Source: Weissella koreensis KACC 15510 (GTDB lineage Bacteria > Bacillota > Bacilli > Lactobacillales > Lactobacillaceae). Taken from it: a stretch of DNA of 64,000 nt. Positions 36,671 through 45,966 of this stretch are shown here, piece after piece. Location of the stretch: the NCBI RefSeq assembly GCF_000219805.1, contig NC_015759.1, forward strand, positions 434,001 to 498,000. Direction: 5' to 3'. The notes below the pieces were generated by a model. It worked only from the letters and a program-made list of their open reading frames with translations, searched no databases and had not been told where the DNA came from. Position 1 is the first letter of the stretch; each line of letters opens with the position of its first letter. Position numbers and translations under genes: made by a program.

Positions 36671-37167
36671 GATTTATTACACAATCCTTTCCTACACTAA
36701 AAATTGATGTTATTTTTCATCATAATCACCAGCTTATTCCATTTTATTACAAATATCAAGTAATAATTATTTGTCTATTATCGCCTCAATTGGCATGACC
36801 TATATTGAGGTATACCAACCTTTTAAGGATTAAATTGAAACGTTTTATTCGTCGAAATATTTCTTAAAAATACATTTCGATAATAGCATCGTTTTGGTGC
36901 AAAAAACGGTGTACTTTTTATGTATTAGCTTAAATGAATGATAAAAAATAACAATAGTTATAATTATAACGCCAAATACCTGAACTTCCTACTAAAAATA
37001 AACCTTTTTTTATATATAAATAAGAAGAATATTAATTCTCGTCGATCACAAAACATTAAATAATTATATATTTTTATGAAAAAGATGATCGCAATGCAGC
37101 GAGTACGCTATAATGAAAGTCAGGATTTTAATATTTAATTTAGATTTAAGGTAGCAGGTGATTTGAC
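36671..37167. other. AT-rich divergent intergenic region with several palindromes
   Basis: A 497-bp gap between the divergent yhgE-like gene and the SHOCT-like gene. I see CCTCAAT...ATTGAGG (about 36784-36810, 13-base gap), TCGAAAT...ATTTCGA (near 36853-36882), and a perfect 14-bp palindrome GTTATAATTATAAC (36957-36970). A TATAAT at 37109-37114 is a likely -10 for the plus-strand gene. No ORF is supported. The palindromes are candidate operators. Confidence 0.45.
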
Positions 37168-37920
37168 ATGACGGATGAACAATTCCAACAATTAAAAAGG
37201 TATAAAGAACTTCTAGATGTTGGGGTCCTTGCCCCTAATGAATACAAACGACTCAAGGATCGCTTTTTGCAAGTGGAAATGATTGCCCTCGATGTAGAGC
37301 AATCCCAAAAGCCTCAACCCATTACAGAAACTCGAAATAAATCGCAAGCCCGCCAAAAAAGATCATGGAAATGGTTAAAGCCCATACTTTATGTTCTCCT
37401 CCTCCTGATCATATTGTCGGGTGGTTATGCTTATTTACAATGGCATCATCAAAATAGTCAAAAAATTATTCAAAAAAATGAGCAGAATGCAATTGTTCAG
37501 TCTGACCTTTCATCAACAAAACAACAGACTAAGCAAAGTTCAAGTTCTTCTGAAAAAAATACGAGAACTAATAGTGAAAGTTCCGAAAAGGCAGCCAATT
37601 CTACTAATCTAACATCTACTGTAGATGCTTCAAGTGTCCCAGTTGATGATACTGATACGGCTAGCACTAGTACCGCAGTAGATGCTTCAAGCGCCGAAAG
37701 TGCCCTAACTCAAAATGATTCCACCGGCGTGGCTTGGACTTACCAAAACGCTACTGCTAACGGTTTTGTCTTCGTAGGACCAACAAATGAAGATGGTTCA
37801 TACGCTAAAGCTTTAGTAACTGACCGATCTGATGGTCAAAATGTCGAAATTAGAACTGGAACTGTTGATACTGATAGTAGTTGGTCAGTTAATGACGATG
37901 TTACCGTTCCCTGGCAATAA
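37168..37920 (+). CDS. Membrane protein with N-terminal SHOCT-like motif and Ser/Thr-rich exported linker
   Basis: A 250-residue protein. The first 35 residues, with YKELLDVGVLAPNEYKRLKDRFL, resemble the short C-terminal SHOCT module, here placed at the N terminus in the cytoplasm. A basic stretch (KRSWKWLK) and one helix at about 72-92 follow. The outside portion is a Ser/Thr/Asp-rich linker (about 105-185) and a small conserved-looking C-terminal domain (about 187-250, GVAWTYQNATANGFVFVGPTNEDGS). Topology suggests a surface sensor or anchor; function unknown. It is monocistronic with a terminator. Confidence 0.65.
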   Translation: MTDEQFQQLKRYKELLDVGVLAPNEYKRLKDRFLQVEMIALDVEQSQKPQPITETRNKSQARQKRSWKWLKPILYVLLLLIILSGGYAYLQWHHQNSQKIIQKNEQNAIVQSDLSSTKQQTKQSSSSSEKNTRTNSESSEKAANSTNLTSTVDASSVPVDDTDTASTSTAVDASSAESALTQNDSTGVAWTYQNATANGFVFVGPTNEDGSYAKALVTDRSDGQNVEIRTGTVDTDSSWSVNDDVTVPWQ

Positions 37921-37932
37921 TTAATTTTATAT

Positions 37933-37987
37933 AAAAAAGAGTTTCTCTCGGGCTAATTACTTAGTTACCCGTTTGAAGCTCTTTTTA
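37933..37987. terminator. Bidirectional terminator between the SHOCT-like gene and lacM
   Basis: AAAAAGAG ... CGGG ... CCCG ... CTCTTTTT: a long hairpin with A-run and T-run at its ends, between two convergent genes. Confidence 0.8.
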
Positions 37988-38001
37988 CTAATAATTATTT
38001 T

Positions 38002-38955
38002 TTATTCCAACATAAATTCAAATTCATGATCAATTTCACCCGAAATTCGATAATCAGGTAATACTTCGGCACCCCAGCTATCAATACCCCCAACTCCGCG
38101 CACAGATCCCAAAATGCTCAAAACCGTTTTACGTGGTAAAGGCAATTCTTCTTGATGCGTTGCATTTTCTAATTCTGCTGCTGTATATGGTAAACAACTA
38201 AAGGCAAATGGCTGTTTAGTTTTTCTGACTGTTAACTCAAATGGATGTACTACCGGCTCCACATTATTCTTAGTACTCGTTCGTTCTAATGTAACTGTTT
38301 GGGTCTCCATATGTACTCCATTATCTTGAGGAATCAAATACGGTGTTACCGGTATTCCTTGGACATGATAGGTTCCGAATTGACCGCCCTGTTTTCGATC
38401 AGGATAAGTTTCCCCTGAAAGTCCAGTATAAATAAAACGATTCGTTAAGGTCGGAATCATGAATCGAACTCCAAAAACTGGTAACTCAGGTAACCCTTTT
38501 TGTCCAAAATAATGTGCTTTAACTTTTAGCTGACCGATTGCATTCACTTGATATAAAATTTCTACCTTTGTTTGTGGTTGAACTGGTAATTGATATTCAT
38601 ATAAAATTGCAACTTCCTGCGCGCTCTCATCACCATTATATTTATTATTAACAGGTGGTAAGGGTAACTCAAGAATTTGTTGATCAACCCAGATAGTTTT
38701 GACACTTCCAGTTTGAAATAAATCGGCCCCCAACCAAGAAGCTACTTTTTGCGGAAACCCTGCTCCTCGATCATTATCAGTCGTAGCTCGCCAAAAAATC
38801 GGCTTAACGGGTTCCAACAGCCATTCTCGACCAGCAATTCGAATCGATTCCAATCCTTTTTTATCATAACTAAAAAGATACTCATGATCAGGACCATGGA
38901 CGCCCAAACCCACATCCCCAAAAATTAAATTGAGTTTATTCTGTGTATTTTCCAT
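38002..38955 (-). CDS. lacM: Beta-galactosidase small subunit
   Basis: Second subunit of the heterodimeric GH2 beta-galactosidase, 317 residues, equivalent to the C-terminal beta-sandwich (domain 5) of LacZ. LVKP-like GREWLLEPVKPIFWRATTDNDRGAGF is the hallmark segment; FGVRFMIPTLTNRFIYTGLSGETYPDRKQGGQFG follows. It overlaps lacL by 20 bases in another frame, as in Leuconostoc and Lactobacillus lacLM. Both subunits are needed for activity in characterised enzymes. Confidence 0.93.
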   Translation of the reverse strand: MENTQNKLNLIFGDVGLGVHGPDHEYLFSYDKKGLESIRIAGREWLLEPVKPIFWRATTDNDRGAGFPQKVASWLGADLFQTGSVKTIWVDQQILELPLPPVNNKYNGDESAQEVAILYEYQLPVQPQTKVEILYQVNAIGQLKVKAHYFGQKGLPELPVFGVRFMIPTLTNRFIYTGLSGETYPDRKQGGQFGTYHVQGIPVTPYLIPQDNGVHMETQTVTLERTSTKNNVEPVVHPFELTVRKTKQPFAFSCLPYTAAELENATHQEELPLPRKTVLSILGSVRGVGGIDSWGAEVLPDYRISGEIDHEFEFMLE

Positions 38956-40828
38956 ATTGATAAGCTACCTCCTGCATGGCTGGTTTAACTAGGCGATTTG
39001 CAAATAAGAGACCGTCTGCACTAAACCCATAATCAGATGGACGATCATCAAAATCACCACCATAACGTAAGACCTTTTGACCAGATATTTCATCATTGAC
39101 CCACAGAGCTTGATCAATGTAATCCCAAATAAAGCCACCTGCATAATTATCAAAATCATCAAATAATTGCATATATTCGGCTAATCCGCCCAATGAATTT
39201 CCCATATCATGCATGTATTCACAAAGCATGAAGGGCTTTTTCGGATTTTGTTCTAAATATTTTCGCACCTCAGCTGGGCTGGCATACATCCGACTTTCAA
39301 AATCAGAAATTTGATCTTCGAACTGACGGTCCCATACAACGCCTTCATAATGAACTAGACGAGTTGAATCGACCTTATGAAAATATTCCTGCATCTCAGA
39401 TAGATTAGTTCCTGCGTATGATTCATTTCCCAAAGACCAAAAAAGAACTGAAGGATGATTTTTGAAAGTTTCATAATTGGTCTTGGCTCGGTCTAATACT
39501 GCATCTTTCCAACCAGGTAGACTACCTGGTACATTATATGAAGGTTCAAGTTGACCCATTTTTTGCCATGAACCATGTGATTCCAAATTAGTTTCAGCCA
39601 TCATATAGATTCCATGCTCATCACAAAGTTGATACCAACTCAACTGGTCCGCGTAATGTGAGGTTCGTACAGCATTGATATGATGTTCTTGAAAAATTTT
39701 CAAATCAGTCAACATATCATCTCTTGTAATGACCCGTCCATTTTCAGGATTCCATTCATGCCTGTTTACTCCCAATATTTTTAAACGCTCACCGTTCAAT
39801 TTCAAAACTTGGTGATCAAGTTCAATTTTACGAAAGCCAAAAGTCGTTGTAGCAACTTCAATTAATTGATGCTCTTGGTTTTTAACTATTAGTTCAATAT
39901 GGTAAAGTTGTGGATTTTTATGACTCCATAACTGCATATCATAAAATTTAATTTCAGGTAATCTAATTTCGTGATTTAGATTAGGCTGACCTTGGAAGAT
40001 AATTTCACCTTGCGGATTAATAATTTTGATTTCTAATTCATATTGACTAAATTCTCCCGTTAATTTAAACTCACCTGTCAATTTACCCATCTGATAATCG
40101 GCACTGACTTGTGGCTTTAAAGCAATATCAGTTACATGAACCCCAGGTTGTAGTAAAAGTGTGACATCTCGAAAGATTCCAAAAAAGCGAAAAAAATCTT
40201 GGTCTTCTATAAAACTAGCTGTACTATGCTTAAATACCTGAACGATAAGCTCATTTTCACCATTATTTTTTAAGTATGGCGTTAAATCGAATTCCGATGG
40301 CGAAAAACTATCTTCGGCATATCCTACGAATTGGCCATTCAACCAAAGATAAAAAGCCCGTTCAACTCCCGCAAAATTAATATGAACCTTTTGATCCTGC
40401 CAATCAGGATCTAATTTAAAAATTTTGCGATAAGTGCCAACCGCATTATCATCAGCACGACTAAAAACCCCTGGAATTTGTTCATCCTGATTCGTAAAAG
40501 GTGGTCGACGATAGGTTCGCGCATCCCATGGATATTGGGTGTTTACATATTGAATTGGGGCAAAATTAGCTAATTCAATATGTTTTGGCACCTCAATGGT
40601 CGTAACTGCTGTATTTTTTTCAAAATCAGGCACCTCAAGTTCTGAATTGAAAGTTTCCATTTGATCGGTATAATAAAAATCCCAAGTCCCATTCAAACTT
40701 TTTTCTAGTGAACTTTGTTTTTGATGGGCCTCAATTAAATTACGATAAACTTGATGATCACTATGGGCAGGAAGTTGATTTACCCTAAAAATTTTTGGAT
40801 CATCTAACCAAGCTAATTGTGGTAGCAT
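38936..40828 (-). CDS. lacL: Beta-galactosidase large subunit
   Basis: Large subunit of LacLM, 630 residues, cytoplasmic, hydrolysing lactose to glucose and galactose. N-terminal jelly-roll sugar-binding domain (VGTYRKIFKLD, FAGVERAFYLWLNGQFVGYAEDSFSPSEFDLT), Ig-like domain, then the TIM barrel with acid/base Glu in LFWSLGNESYAGTN and the nucleophile Glu in PFMLCEYMHDMGNS. ATG 40828 has AGGAGG upstream. A cre site lies at 40873-40886. No lactose permease is adjacent within the window. Confidence 0.95.
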   Translation of the reverse strand: MLPQLAWLDDPKIFRVNQLPAHSDHQVYRNLIEAHQKQSSLEKSLNGTWDFYYTDQMETFNSELEVPDFEKNTAVTTIEVPKHIELANFAPIQYVNTQYPWDARTYRRPPFTNQDEQIPGVFSRADDNAVGTYRKIFKLDPDWQDQKVHINFAGVERAFYLWLNGQFVGYAEDSFSPSEFDLTPYLKNNGENELIVQVFKHSTASFIEDQDFFRFFGIFRDVTLLLQPGVHVTDIALKPQVSADYQMGKLTGEFKLTGEFSQYELEIKIINPQGEIIFQGQPNLNHEIRLPEIKFYDMQLWSHKNPQLYHIELIVKNQEHQLIEVATTTFGFRKIELDHQVLKLNGERLKILGVNRHEWNPENGRVITRDDMLTDLKIFQEHHINAVRTSHYADQLSWYQLCDEHGIYMMAETNLESHGSWQKMGQLEPSYNVPGSLPGWKDAVLDRAKTNYETFKNHPSVLFWSLGNESYAGTNLSEMQEYFHKVDSTRLVHYEGVVWDRQFEDQISDFESRMYASPAEVRKYLEQNPKKPFMLCEYMHDMGNSLGGLAEYMQLFDDFDNYAGGFIWDYIDQALWVNDEISGQKVLRYGGDFDDRPSDYGFSADGLLFANRLVKPAMQEVAYQYGKYTE

Positions 40829-40872
40829 TTGGAGCCTCCTCCTAAATTATCTAAATAAATGCATTTGAATAA

Positions 40873-40886
40873 TGTAAGCGCTTACT
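40873..40886. promoter_or_regulatory. CcpA-binding cre site upstream of lacLM
   Basis: TGTAAGCGCTTACT, one base off a perfect palindromic cre, 45 bp before the lacL ATG. A possible promoter (TATACA, 17 bp, TAAACT) lies further upstream, so CcpA would act as a roadblock or at the start region. Confidence 0.75.
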
Positions 40887-40972
40887 ATCGCTTGCCATTA
40901 GTTTAGCACGCTTTTTTACATTTGTATAATTCAGTCTTTAGTTCATTAAACTATCATATTGTTTGAGTAATT

Positions 40973-41012
40973 AAAAAACATCCCACAGTAGTTTGCCTAC
41001 TGCGGGATGTTT
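40973..41012 (-). terminator. Terminator of gpmA
   Basis: AAACATCCCGCAGTAGG, four-base loop, CTACTGTGGGATGTTT and a T-run on the minus strand, 30 bp after the stop. Confidence 0.9.
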
Positions 41013-41042
41013 CTGAATTATTTTTAATACTTTAAGCCTTAA

Positions 41043-41762
41043 TTAGTTTTCACTAGTCAAAACGTTCTTTGAAAGGACCTTCAAATCTTGGTCAAAATCG
41101 TAAACCAATGGTTGTCCATTTGCAATTTCAACACCCAAAATATCATCATCTGAGATATTTTCAATATGCTTAACCAAGGCACGTAATGAATTACCATGCG
41201 CAGCAATCACAACGTTCTTACCTGCAGCCAAATCCTTTGAAATGTTTGATTCCCAGAATGGCAAAACGCGTTCCAAAGTTACCTTCAAGTTTTCACCAAA
41301 TGGTAATTGACCTTCAGGAACATCAGCGTAACGACGGTCAAAGGCAGGATAAGTCTTTCCCAAAACTTCAACGGTCTTAGCTTGTTCAGTCAAAAGTGGT
41401 GGCAATACATCGTATGAACGACGCCATTGGTGAACTTGTTCATCACCATACTTAGCTGCAGCATCAGCTTTGTTCAAACCTTGAAGAGCACCGTAGTGTC
41501 GTTCATTCAAACGCCAAGACTTAGTCTCAGGAATGAACATTTGACCAGCTTCTTCCAATGCATAGTGCAAAGTAGTGATGGCACGTGTCAAAACTGAAGT
41601 ATATGCTTGATCAAATTCAATGCCTTCTTTGGCCAACATTTCACCAGCTGCTTTAGCTTGTGCAATACCCTTATCTGATAACTTGGTATCAACCCAACCA
41701 TTGAACAAATTCAATGCATTCCACTCTGATTGACCATGACGAATCAAAACTAACTTAGCCAT
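41043..41762 (-). CDS. gpmA: 2,3-bisphosphoglycerate-dependent phosphoglycerate mutase
   Basis: Glycolytic/phosphoketolase-pathway enzyme interconverting 3- and 2-phosphoglycerate, 239 residues. Phosphohistidine motif [26 protein letters not shown], the Glu/Arg segment [17 protein letters not shown], and the second His in [17 protein letters not shown] are complete. Codon use is regular and the gene is flanked by its own terminator, as expected for a highly expressed single gene. Confidence 0.96.
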   Translation of the reverse strand: MAKLVLIRHGQSEWNALNLFNGWVDTKLSDKGIAQAKAAGEMLAKEGIEFDQAYTSVLTRAITTLHYALEEAGQMFIPETKSWRLNERHYGALQGLNKADAAAKYGDEQVHQWRRSYDVLPPLLTEQAKTVEVLGKTYPAFDRRYADVPEGQLPFGENLKVTLERVLPFWESNISKDLAAGKNVVIAAHGNSLRALVKHIENISDDDILGVEIANGQPLVYDFDQDLKVLSKNVLTSEN

Positions 41763-41848
41763 TATATATTACCCTCTTTCAAAAATTAATATGTGAACAT
41801 TATAGCAAAATTTCACATCGAATGCGAATTATTACATTTGAAACCCTT

Positions 41849-42871
41849 TTATTTTTCAGATTGAACTTGACCATCTTTAATTTTGACGCTGGAAGAATGT
41901 AACACTCCCTGATGGTTTTGGATATATTGATCAATAATCGTATTAATCGCCACCGGTGCATCCCCAAAGCCAGTTACAATGAGCTCGGCTTTATGCTCAA
42001 ATTCAGCAGCATCACCAATCGCAAAAACGCGTGGCACCGAAGTTCTCATATTTTGATCAACCGCAATCTTTTGACGAGACATGGCAGGTTTGATTGACCA
42101 CCCCTCGACAATCTTATTCTCTGACTTAAAACCATAGCTAACAATGATTGCATCAGTAGTTAAATGCTCAATTTCTTCACCACGAGTGGCTTTAAGTTCT
42201 AAATTAAAGGTTTGATCTGAATTTTTATTAATAGCTTGCACCACATAAGGTGTTAATTTTTTGACATTGGATTGCTCTAACGTTAATAATGTATGTTCCA
42301 AAGCTCGAAAATTATTTCGACGATGGACCAATTGTACGTCTTTAGCAACTGTTACTAATTGATTCGCTAAATCCACCGCTGAATCCCCACCACCCAAAAT
42401 GGTAACTCGCTTGTCTTTAAATTGTTGAAGATCTGGCACGAAATAATATAATCCATGATTTTCAAAATCTTGTTCCAATTCATTATCTAATCGGCGCGGT
42501 TCAAAAGCACCTTTTCCAGTCGCAACTAGAATCGCATCTGCTTCAAAATTAATTGCACGATCGGTTTCAACTAAAACGGCTTCATCGGTATTTTTAACAT
42601 CGATCACTGTGGTGTCTAGATAAATTTCGGGTTGCAGTTGTTGTAGTTGTTCAACCAAGTTTCCGGTTAACTCGACCCCATTGAGTCCAAGCCATCCTGG
42701 AACATCTAAAATTTGCTTTTGTGGATACAAGTTTTGTGGTTGACCTCCTGGAATGGATAAACTTTCTATCAAGACAACATTTAATTCTCGTAAACGAGCA
42801 TAAAAAGCTGCAAATAAACCAACTGGTCCTGCCCCAATGATGACTAAATCAACTTTCTTGGTGGTTACCAA
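41849..42871 (-). CDS. Ferredoxin/flavodoxin-NADP+ reductase (YumC type)
   Basis: FAD- and NAD(P)-binding reductase of the thioredoxin-reductase-like FNR family. FAD motif VDLVIIGAGPVGLFAAFYA, NADP motif TILGGGDSAVDLANQL, and AIGDAAEFEHKAELIVTGFG near the C terminus are clear. The CxxC redox pair of true thioredoxin reductases is absent, so TrxB is excluded. Start choice is TTG 42871 because GGGGGTGA sits just before it; GTG at 42880 lies inside the SD and is the alternative. About 340 residues. Probably supplies reduced flavodoxin or ferredoxin to reductive enzymes. Confidence 0.88.
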   Translation of the reverse strand: MVTTKKVDLVIIGAGPVGLFAAFYARLRELNVVLIESLSIPGGQPQNLYPQKQILDVPGWLGLNGVELTGNLVEQLQQLQPEIYLDTTVIDVKNTDEAVLVETDRAINFEADAILVATGKGAFEPRRLDNELEQDFENHGLYYFVPDLQQFKDKRVTILGGGDSAVDLANQLVTVAKDVQLVHRRNNFRALEHTLLTLEQSNVKKLTPYVVQAINKNSDQTFNLELKATRGEEIEHLTTDAIIVSYGFKSENKIVEGWSIKPAMSRQKIAVDQNMRTSVPRVFAIGDAAEFEHKAELIVTGFGDAPVAINTIIDQYIQNHQGVLHSSSVKIKDGQVQSEK

Positions 42872-42906
42872 TATAGTCACCCCCTTTTATATTTAATCTT
42901 AATTTA

Positions 42907-43719
42907 TTACATTTGATATTGGTAGAAAGCCTGGAATTCACTTAAATCCAAGCCCGCAATTTCTTGCTTCAAAACGACTTCACCCATCATTTCTTCACCC
43001 ATTGTTTCAGGGAAAATAGCTCTAAAATTATCAATTTGAGAATTTAATTGCTCATCATCTCCATCCAAGATAAGCAAGAAGCGTCCTTGTTGTCCACCTG
43101 CTCCTTGCATCCAAAGAAGGTACATTTCTGATACTGCTCCATTAGTATCATCAGCTAACCCCATTAAATTAGCTTGTAATTTCGTTGGTATTTCATCAGG
43201 GACCCGAATCTCAATCGATTGGTCAGTTTCATTTTCTGTTTCATTCCCTTCAACTTTTTGTGGTTCTCCTTGATAATCATAATTTTGCATTAAATATTCA
43301 ACATTGTCTCGACCAATTTGCAAAGTCTCTTCAGGAATGAAAGGATTCATGATCAAATTTTGCAAATTTTCGTCTTGCTTGAACATTTCAATAAATTGGA
43401 CAAAGGGGAATTCCACTACCATAATATTTTGGCTCCAATCTTCAGGGTTACTTTGATAATTTTCATTATCGGTAAAGATTGGTAAGAAGTTACTTTCATC
43501 TGGTCCAATTAAAGTCACAAAAGCTAATTGTTGGCCTGCGGAAACATTCAAATTACCTTCTGCATCAGGAACCAAATCTTCTGGAACTTGAACTGGAACT
43601 AAGAAATTGGCATTTAACAATGCAAGCTCAAATTTAGTTTGTAATTCTTCATTTTGAACAGCTTTAAAGTTAGCCAAAGCTTCCTTTAAAACAGTATTAT
43701 CTATATTAATAACAGTCAT
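42907..43719 (-). CDS. SseB-domain protein
   Basis: An acidic 270-residue cytoplasmic protein. The first part (ELALLNANFLVPVQVPEDL ... QLAFVTLIGPDESNFLPIFTDNENYQ) matches the SseB N-terminal domain, and PDEIPTKLQANLMGL ... VSEMYLLWMQGAGGQQGRFLLILD resembles the SseB C-terminal region. No catalytic motif. Relatives are linked to serine sensitivity but their mechanism is not known. It ends about 35 bp before the FNR gene, possibly one transcript. Confidence 0.72.
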   Translation of the reverse strand: MTVINIDNTVLKEALANFKAVQNEELQTKFELALLNANFLVPVQVPEDLVPDAEGNLNVSAGQQLAFVTLIGPDESNFLPIFTDNENYQSNPEDWSQNIMVVEFPFVQFIEMFKQDENLQNLIMNPFIPEETLQIGRDNVEYLMQNYDYQGEPQKVEGNETENETDQSIEIRVPDEIPTKLQANLMGLADDTNGAVSEMYLLWMQGAGGQQGRFLLILDGDDEQLNSQIDNFRAIFPETMGEEMMGEVVLKQEIAGLDLSEFQAFYQYQM

Positions 43720-43986
43720 TATTATCTCCTAATTTTCGTTTTAAGTTTGTTTGATGTGGAAAATTTCAAATCATTTTTAACCCTTAAAATCTAGGTAATC
43801 TTACCATTTTTTTACCTAGTTGATCAATTAATTAAATCCCTTTGCTTTGTTACACCGCTTCTGATAATCAACAATATCAAATTTTAAATTACCAGAAAAA
43901 GCATTAACGTTCGCTTACTTTATTGAAAAGGTAATGAGCTATCGTTTATACTCAAGAGAACTACAACTAAAGGCGGAGTAAATTTT

Positions 43987-44520
43987 ATGAATACCCGAGA
44001 ACAAATTAAAATCGAGTTTTTGAAGTTAATTGCTTCTAGTTCTTTTGATAAAGTCCGTATCAGTACCATCTGTAAAAATGTAAATATCCAAAGAAAATTA
44101 TTTTATTATTACTTTGAAGATAAATATGCTTTATTAAACGATATTTATCAAGATGATTTATCCTTGAATTTCAACATTTCAGAGACTAACAAAATCAATT
44201 GGAAAAATGGAGCAAAACTTTTATTAGAAACTTATAAAAGTCGAGGCGCTTTTTATAAAAATTCCATTACAGTAGACAATAACCAATGGCATAATATTTT
44301 TCTAACCCATATGCGAGCACTTTTCATTAGACTCTTCAATGAATTATCCGCCAATGATGATAAAAATTTTTATTTTAATGCCACTTTTTTCTCGAATGGC
44401 TGGACTGGAATTATTGAAAACTGGATTATCAATGATTTTGATATTGATATTGCGGTTTTAATTGATCAATTTTATGCTTTAATTCACTTCACGAAGTTTA
44501 ACATTTCCAAATGGGAATAA
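43987..44520 (+). CDS. TetR-family transcriptional regulator
   Basis: A 177-residue regulator. The N-terminal HTH spans about residues 5-50 (TREQIKIEFLKLIASSSFDKVRI then STICKNVNIQRKLFYYYFEDKYALLNDIY). The remainder is helical with a TetR_C/DhaS-like ending (FFSNGWTGIIENWIIND). It is 88 bp upstream of, and co-directional with, an alpha/beta hydrolase gene, its most likely target. A weak hairpin (ACCCAAAA/TTTTGGGT) lies between them. Confidence 0.85.
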   Translation: MNTREQIKIEFLKLIASSSFDKVRISTICKNVNIQRKLFYYYFEDKYALLNDIYQDDLSLNFNISETNKINWKNGAKLLLETYKSRGAFYKNSITVDNNQWHNIFLTHMRALFIRLFNELSANDDKNFYFNATFFSNGWTGIIENWIINDFDIDIAVLIDQFYALIHFTKFNISKWE

Positions 44521-44607
44521 TTATCTACTACCCAAAAAAGCTATTTTGGGTAATTAAATTTCTTCTGGAAAAAGATATAATTTAATCTTGAAAAGAGGTA
44601 ATTATTT

Positions 44608-45432
44608 ATGCAACGACTTGAAGTGCAACTATCAAATGTAAAATTATCATATTTTGATGAAGGAACCGGTGCAGTAATTTTCTTACTACATGGTTTCCCT
44701 GACTCTGCTGATGTCTGGCGAAATATTATTCCTGGATTAGTTTCCGCCGGATATCGAGTAATCGCGCCTGACTTAAGAGGATTTGGACAATCAGAATTAA
44801 AACCAAATAAAGACGATTACAAGATCAAATTTATCATGCAAGATATTTTGGAATTAAAGGCCAGTTTGAATTTAACTCAACCTGTCAAACTAGTGGCTCA
44901 TGATTGGGGTGCTAATATCGGTTGGATGCTGATCAGCTTTTTCCCAGATCAATTTTCCTCATACTTCCCTATTAGTGTTGGTCACCCTTATGCATATGCT
45001 TTAGATGGTGGTTTTGAACAGAAGAAAAAAGGTTGGTACACCATGGCGTTCCAATTCGAAGAAATGGCCGAAAAAATGTTCTCTCAAAATGATTGGGCAG
45101 CCTTTAGAATCTTTACTGAAAATAATAGCGAGTTAGATACCAACTGGTTACCAGATTTAAAAAGAGCTGGTCGATTCACAGCCGCCCTTAACTTATATCG
45201 CGCAAACCTAGTTCCTAGTGACAATGATTCCAAATTAGCGCCTACTCCTGTACCAGTCCATGGTTTATACGGTAAAAATGATCTATATCTTAGTCAATCC
45301 CAGATGGAACAGTCCGGAAAGTATACTTCTGGCCCCTTCAACTTTTCACTGATCGATGGTGGACATTGGCTCCAAATAGAAGCACCTGAACTTGTCTTAA
45401 ACAGCATTTTAAATTTCTATAAAACTCTATAA
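44608..45432 (+). CDS. Alpha/beta hydrolase, epoxide-hydrolase/dehalogenase-like
   Basis: A 274-residue hydrolase. Oxyanion motif LLHGFPDSADVWR, then APDLRGFGQSELKP. The nucleophile position is Asp in KLVAHDWGANIGW, which places it with epoxide hydrolases, haloalkane dehalogenases and fluoroacetate dehalogenases rather than serine esterases. Acid Asp is in LYGKNDLYL and the catalytic His in IDGGHWLQIEAP. SD AAGAGG precedes ATG 44608. Substrate unknown; probably controlled by the TetR gene upstream. Confidence 0.85.
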   Translation: MQRLEVQLSNVKLSYFDEGTGAVIFLLHGFPDSADVWRNIIPGLVSAGYRVIAPDLRGFGQSELKPNKDDYKIKFIMQDILELKASLNLTQPVKLVAHDWGANIGWMLISFFPDQFSSYFPISVGHPYAYALDGGFEQKKKGWYTMAFQFEEMAEKMFSQNDWAAFRIFTENNSELDTNWLPDLKRAGRFTAALNLYRANLVPSDNDSKLAPTPVPVHGLYGKNDLYLSQSQMEQSGKYTSGPFNFSLIDGGHWLQIEAPELVLNSILNFYKTL

Positions 45433-45551
45433 GTGGTCATCCCATTTAGTTTTTATGAATAAATTTAAAATATTTTGTTTACCGCAATTCATCCAATTAA
45501 GCTTCTCAAACATTTTTAATTAATCAACTCAGTATTTTACTGAATATATAA

Positions 45552-45591
45552 CAAAAAAGACCGGAACAAAAATTGTTCCAGTCTTTTTTTA
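45552..45591. terminator. Bidirectional terminator between the hydrolase and HxlR genes
   Basis: AAAAAAGACCGGAACAA, loop, TTGTTCCAGTCTTTTTTT: strong stem with A-run and T-run, between convergent genes. Confidence 0.88.
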
Positions 45592-45604
45592 ATAATTTCA
45601 ATTG

Positions 45605-45931
45605 TTAATTGTATTGATCTGCCCAGGTGTGAATAGCTGACATCATTGGTCGCATTGCTTCACCACGTTCAGTCAATTGGTAGGCCCGTCGAGATGAATC
45701 AGAAACTGGTGTTCGCTCAATAATGTTTGCTTCTTCCAATTCCTTAAGACGCTCTACCAAAACCCGATCAGAACAGGTCTCAATTGTAGCAGCTAGATCT
45801 TTAAAACGTTTTGGTCCATCGATAAGAAGGGCCTCCACAATCAGACCATTCCATTTTCGTCCTAATATTTCAAAAGTTGCAATAAATTTCGGGCTAAGAC
45901 TAGCCGCTGTTTTAATTTCAGTGGATGCCAT
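45605..45931 (-). CDS. HxlR-family winged-helix regulator
   Basis: A 108-residue MarR-like HxlR regulator: FEILGRKWNGLIVEALLIDGPKRFKDLAATIETCSDRVLVERLKELEEANIIER is a standard HxlR HTH, ending in SRRAYQLTERGEAMRPMMSAIHTWAD. One Cys (IETCSD) could serve as a redox switch, as in some relatives; this is inference. ATG 45931 has GGAGG eight bases upstream; longer readings from 45958 overlap this SD. It follows the HD-domain gene by 35 bp. Confidence 0.88.
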   Translation of the reverse strand: MASTEIKTAASLSPKFIATFEILGRKWNGLIVEALLIDGPKRFKDLAATIETCSDRVLVERLKELEEANIIERTPVSDSSRRAYQLTERGEAMRPMMSAIHTWADQYN

Positions 45932-45966
45932 GCTATTTTCCTCCATGCACTTCATCAAATTATAAG

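Noticed and set aside
38002..40828. lacL and lacM as a frameshifted single lacZ
   Set aside because: The 20-base overlap and separate start are the normal LacLM layout of Leuconostoc and lactobacilli, and lacM has its own start.
41849..42880. Thioredoxin reductase
   Set aside because: No CxxC active site is present; motifs and length fit the YumC-type ferredoxin-NADP reductase.
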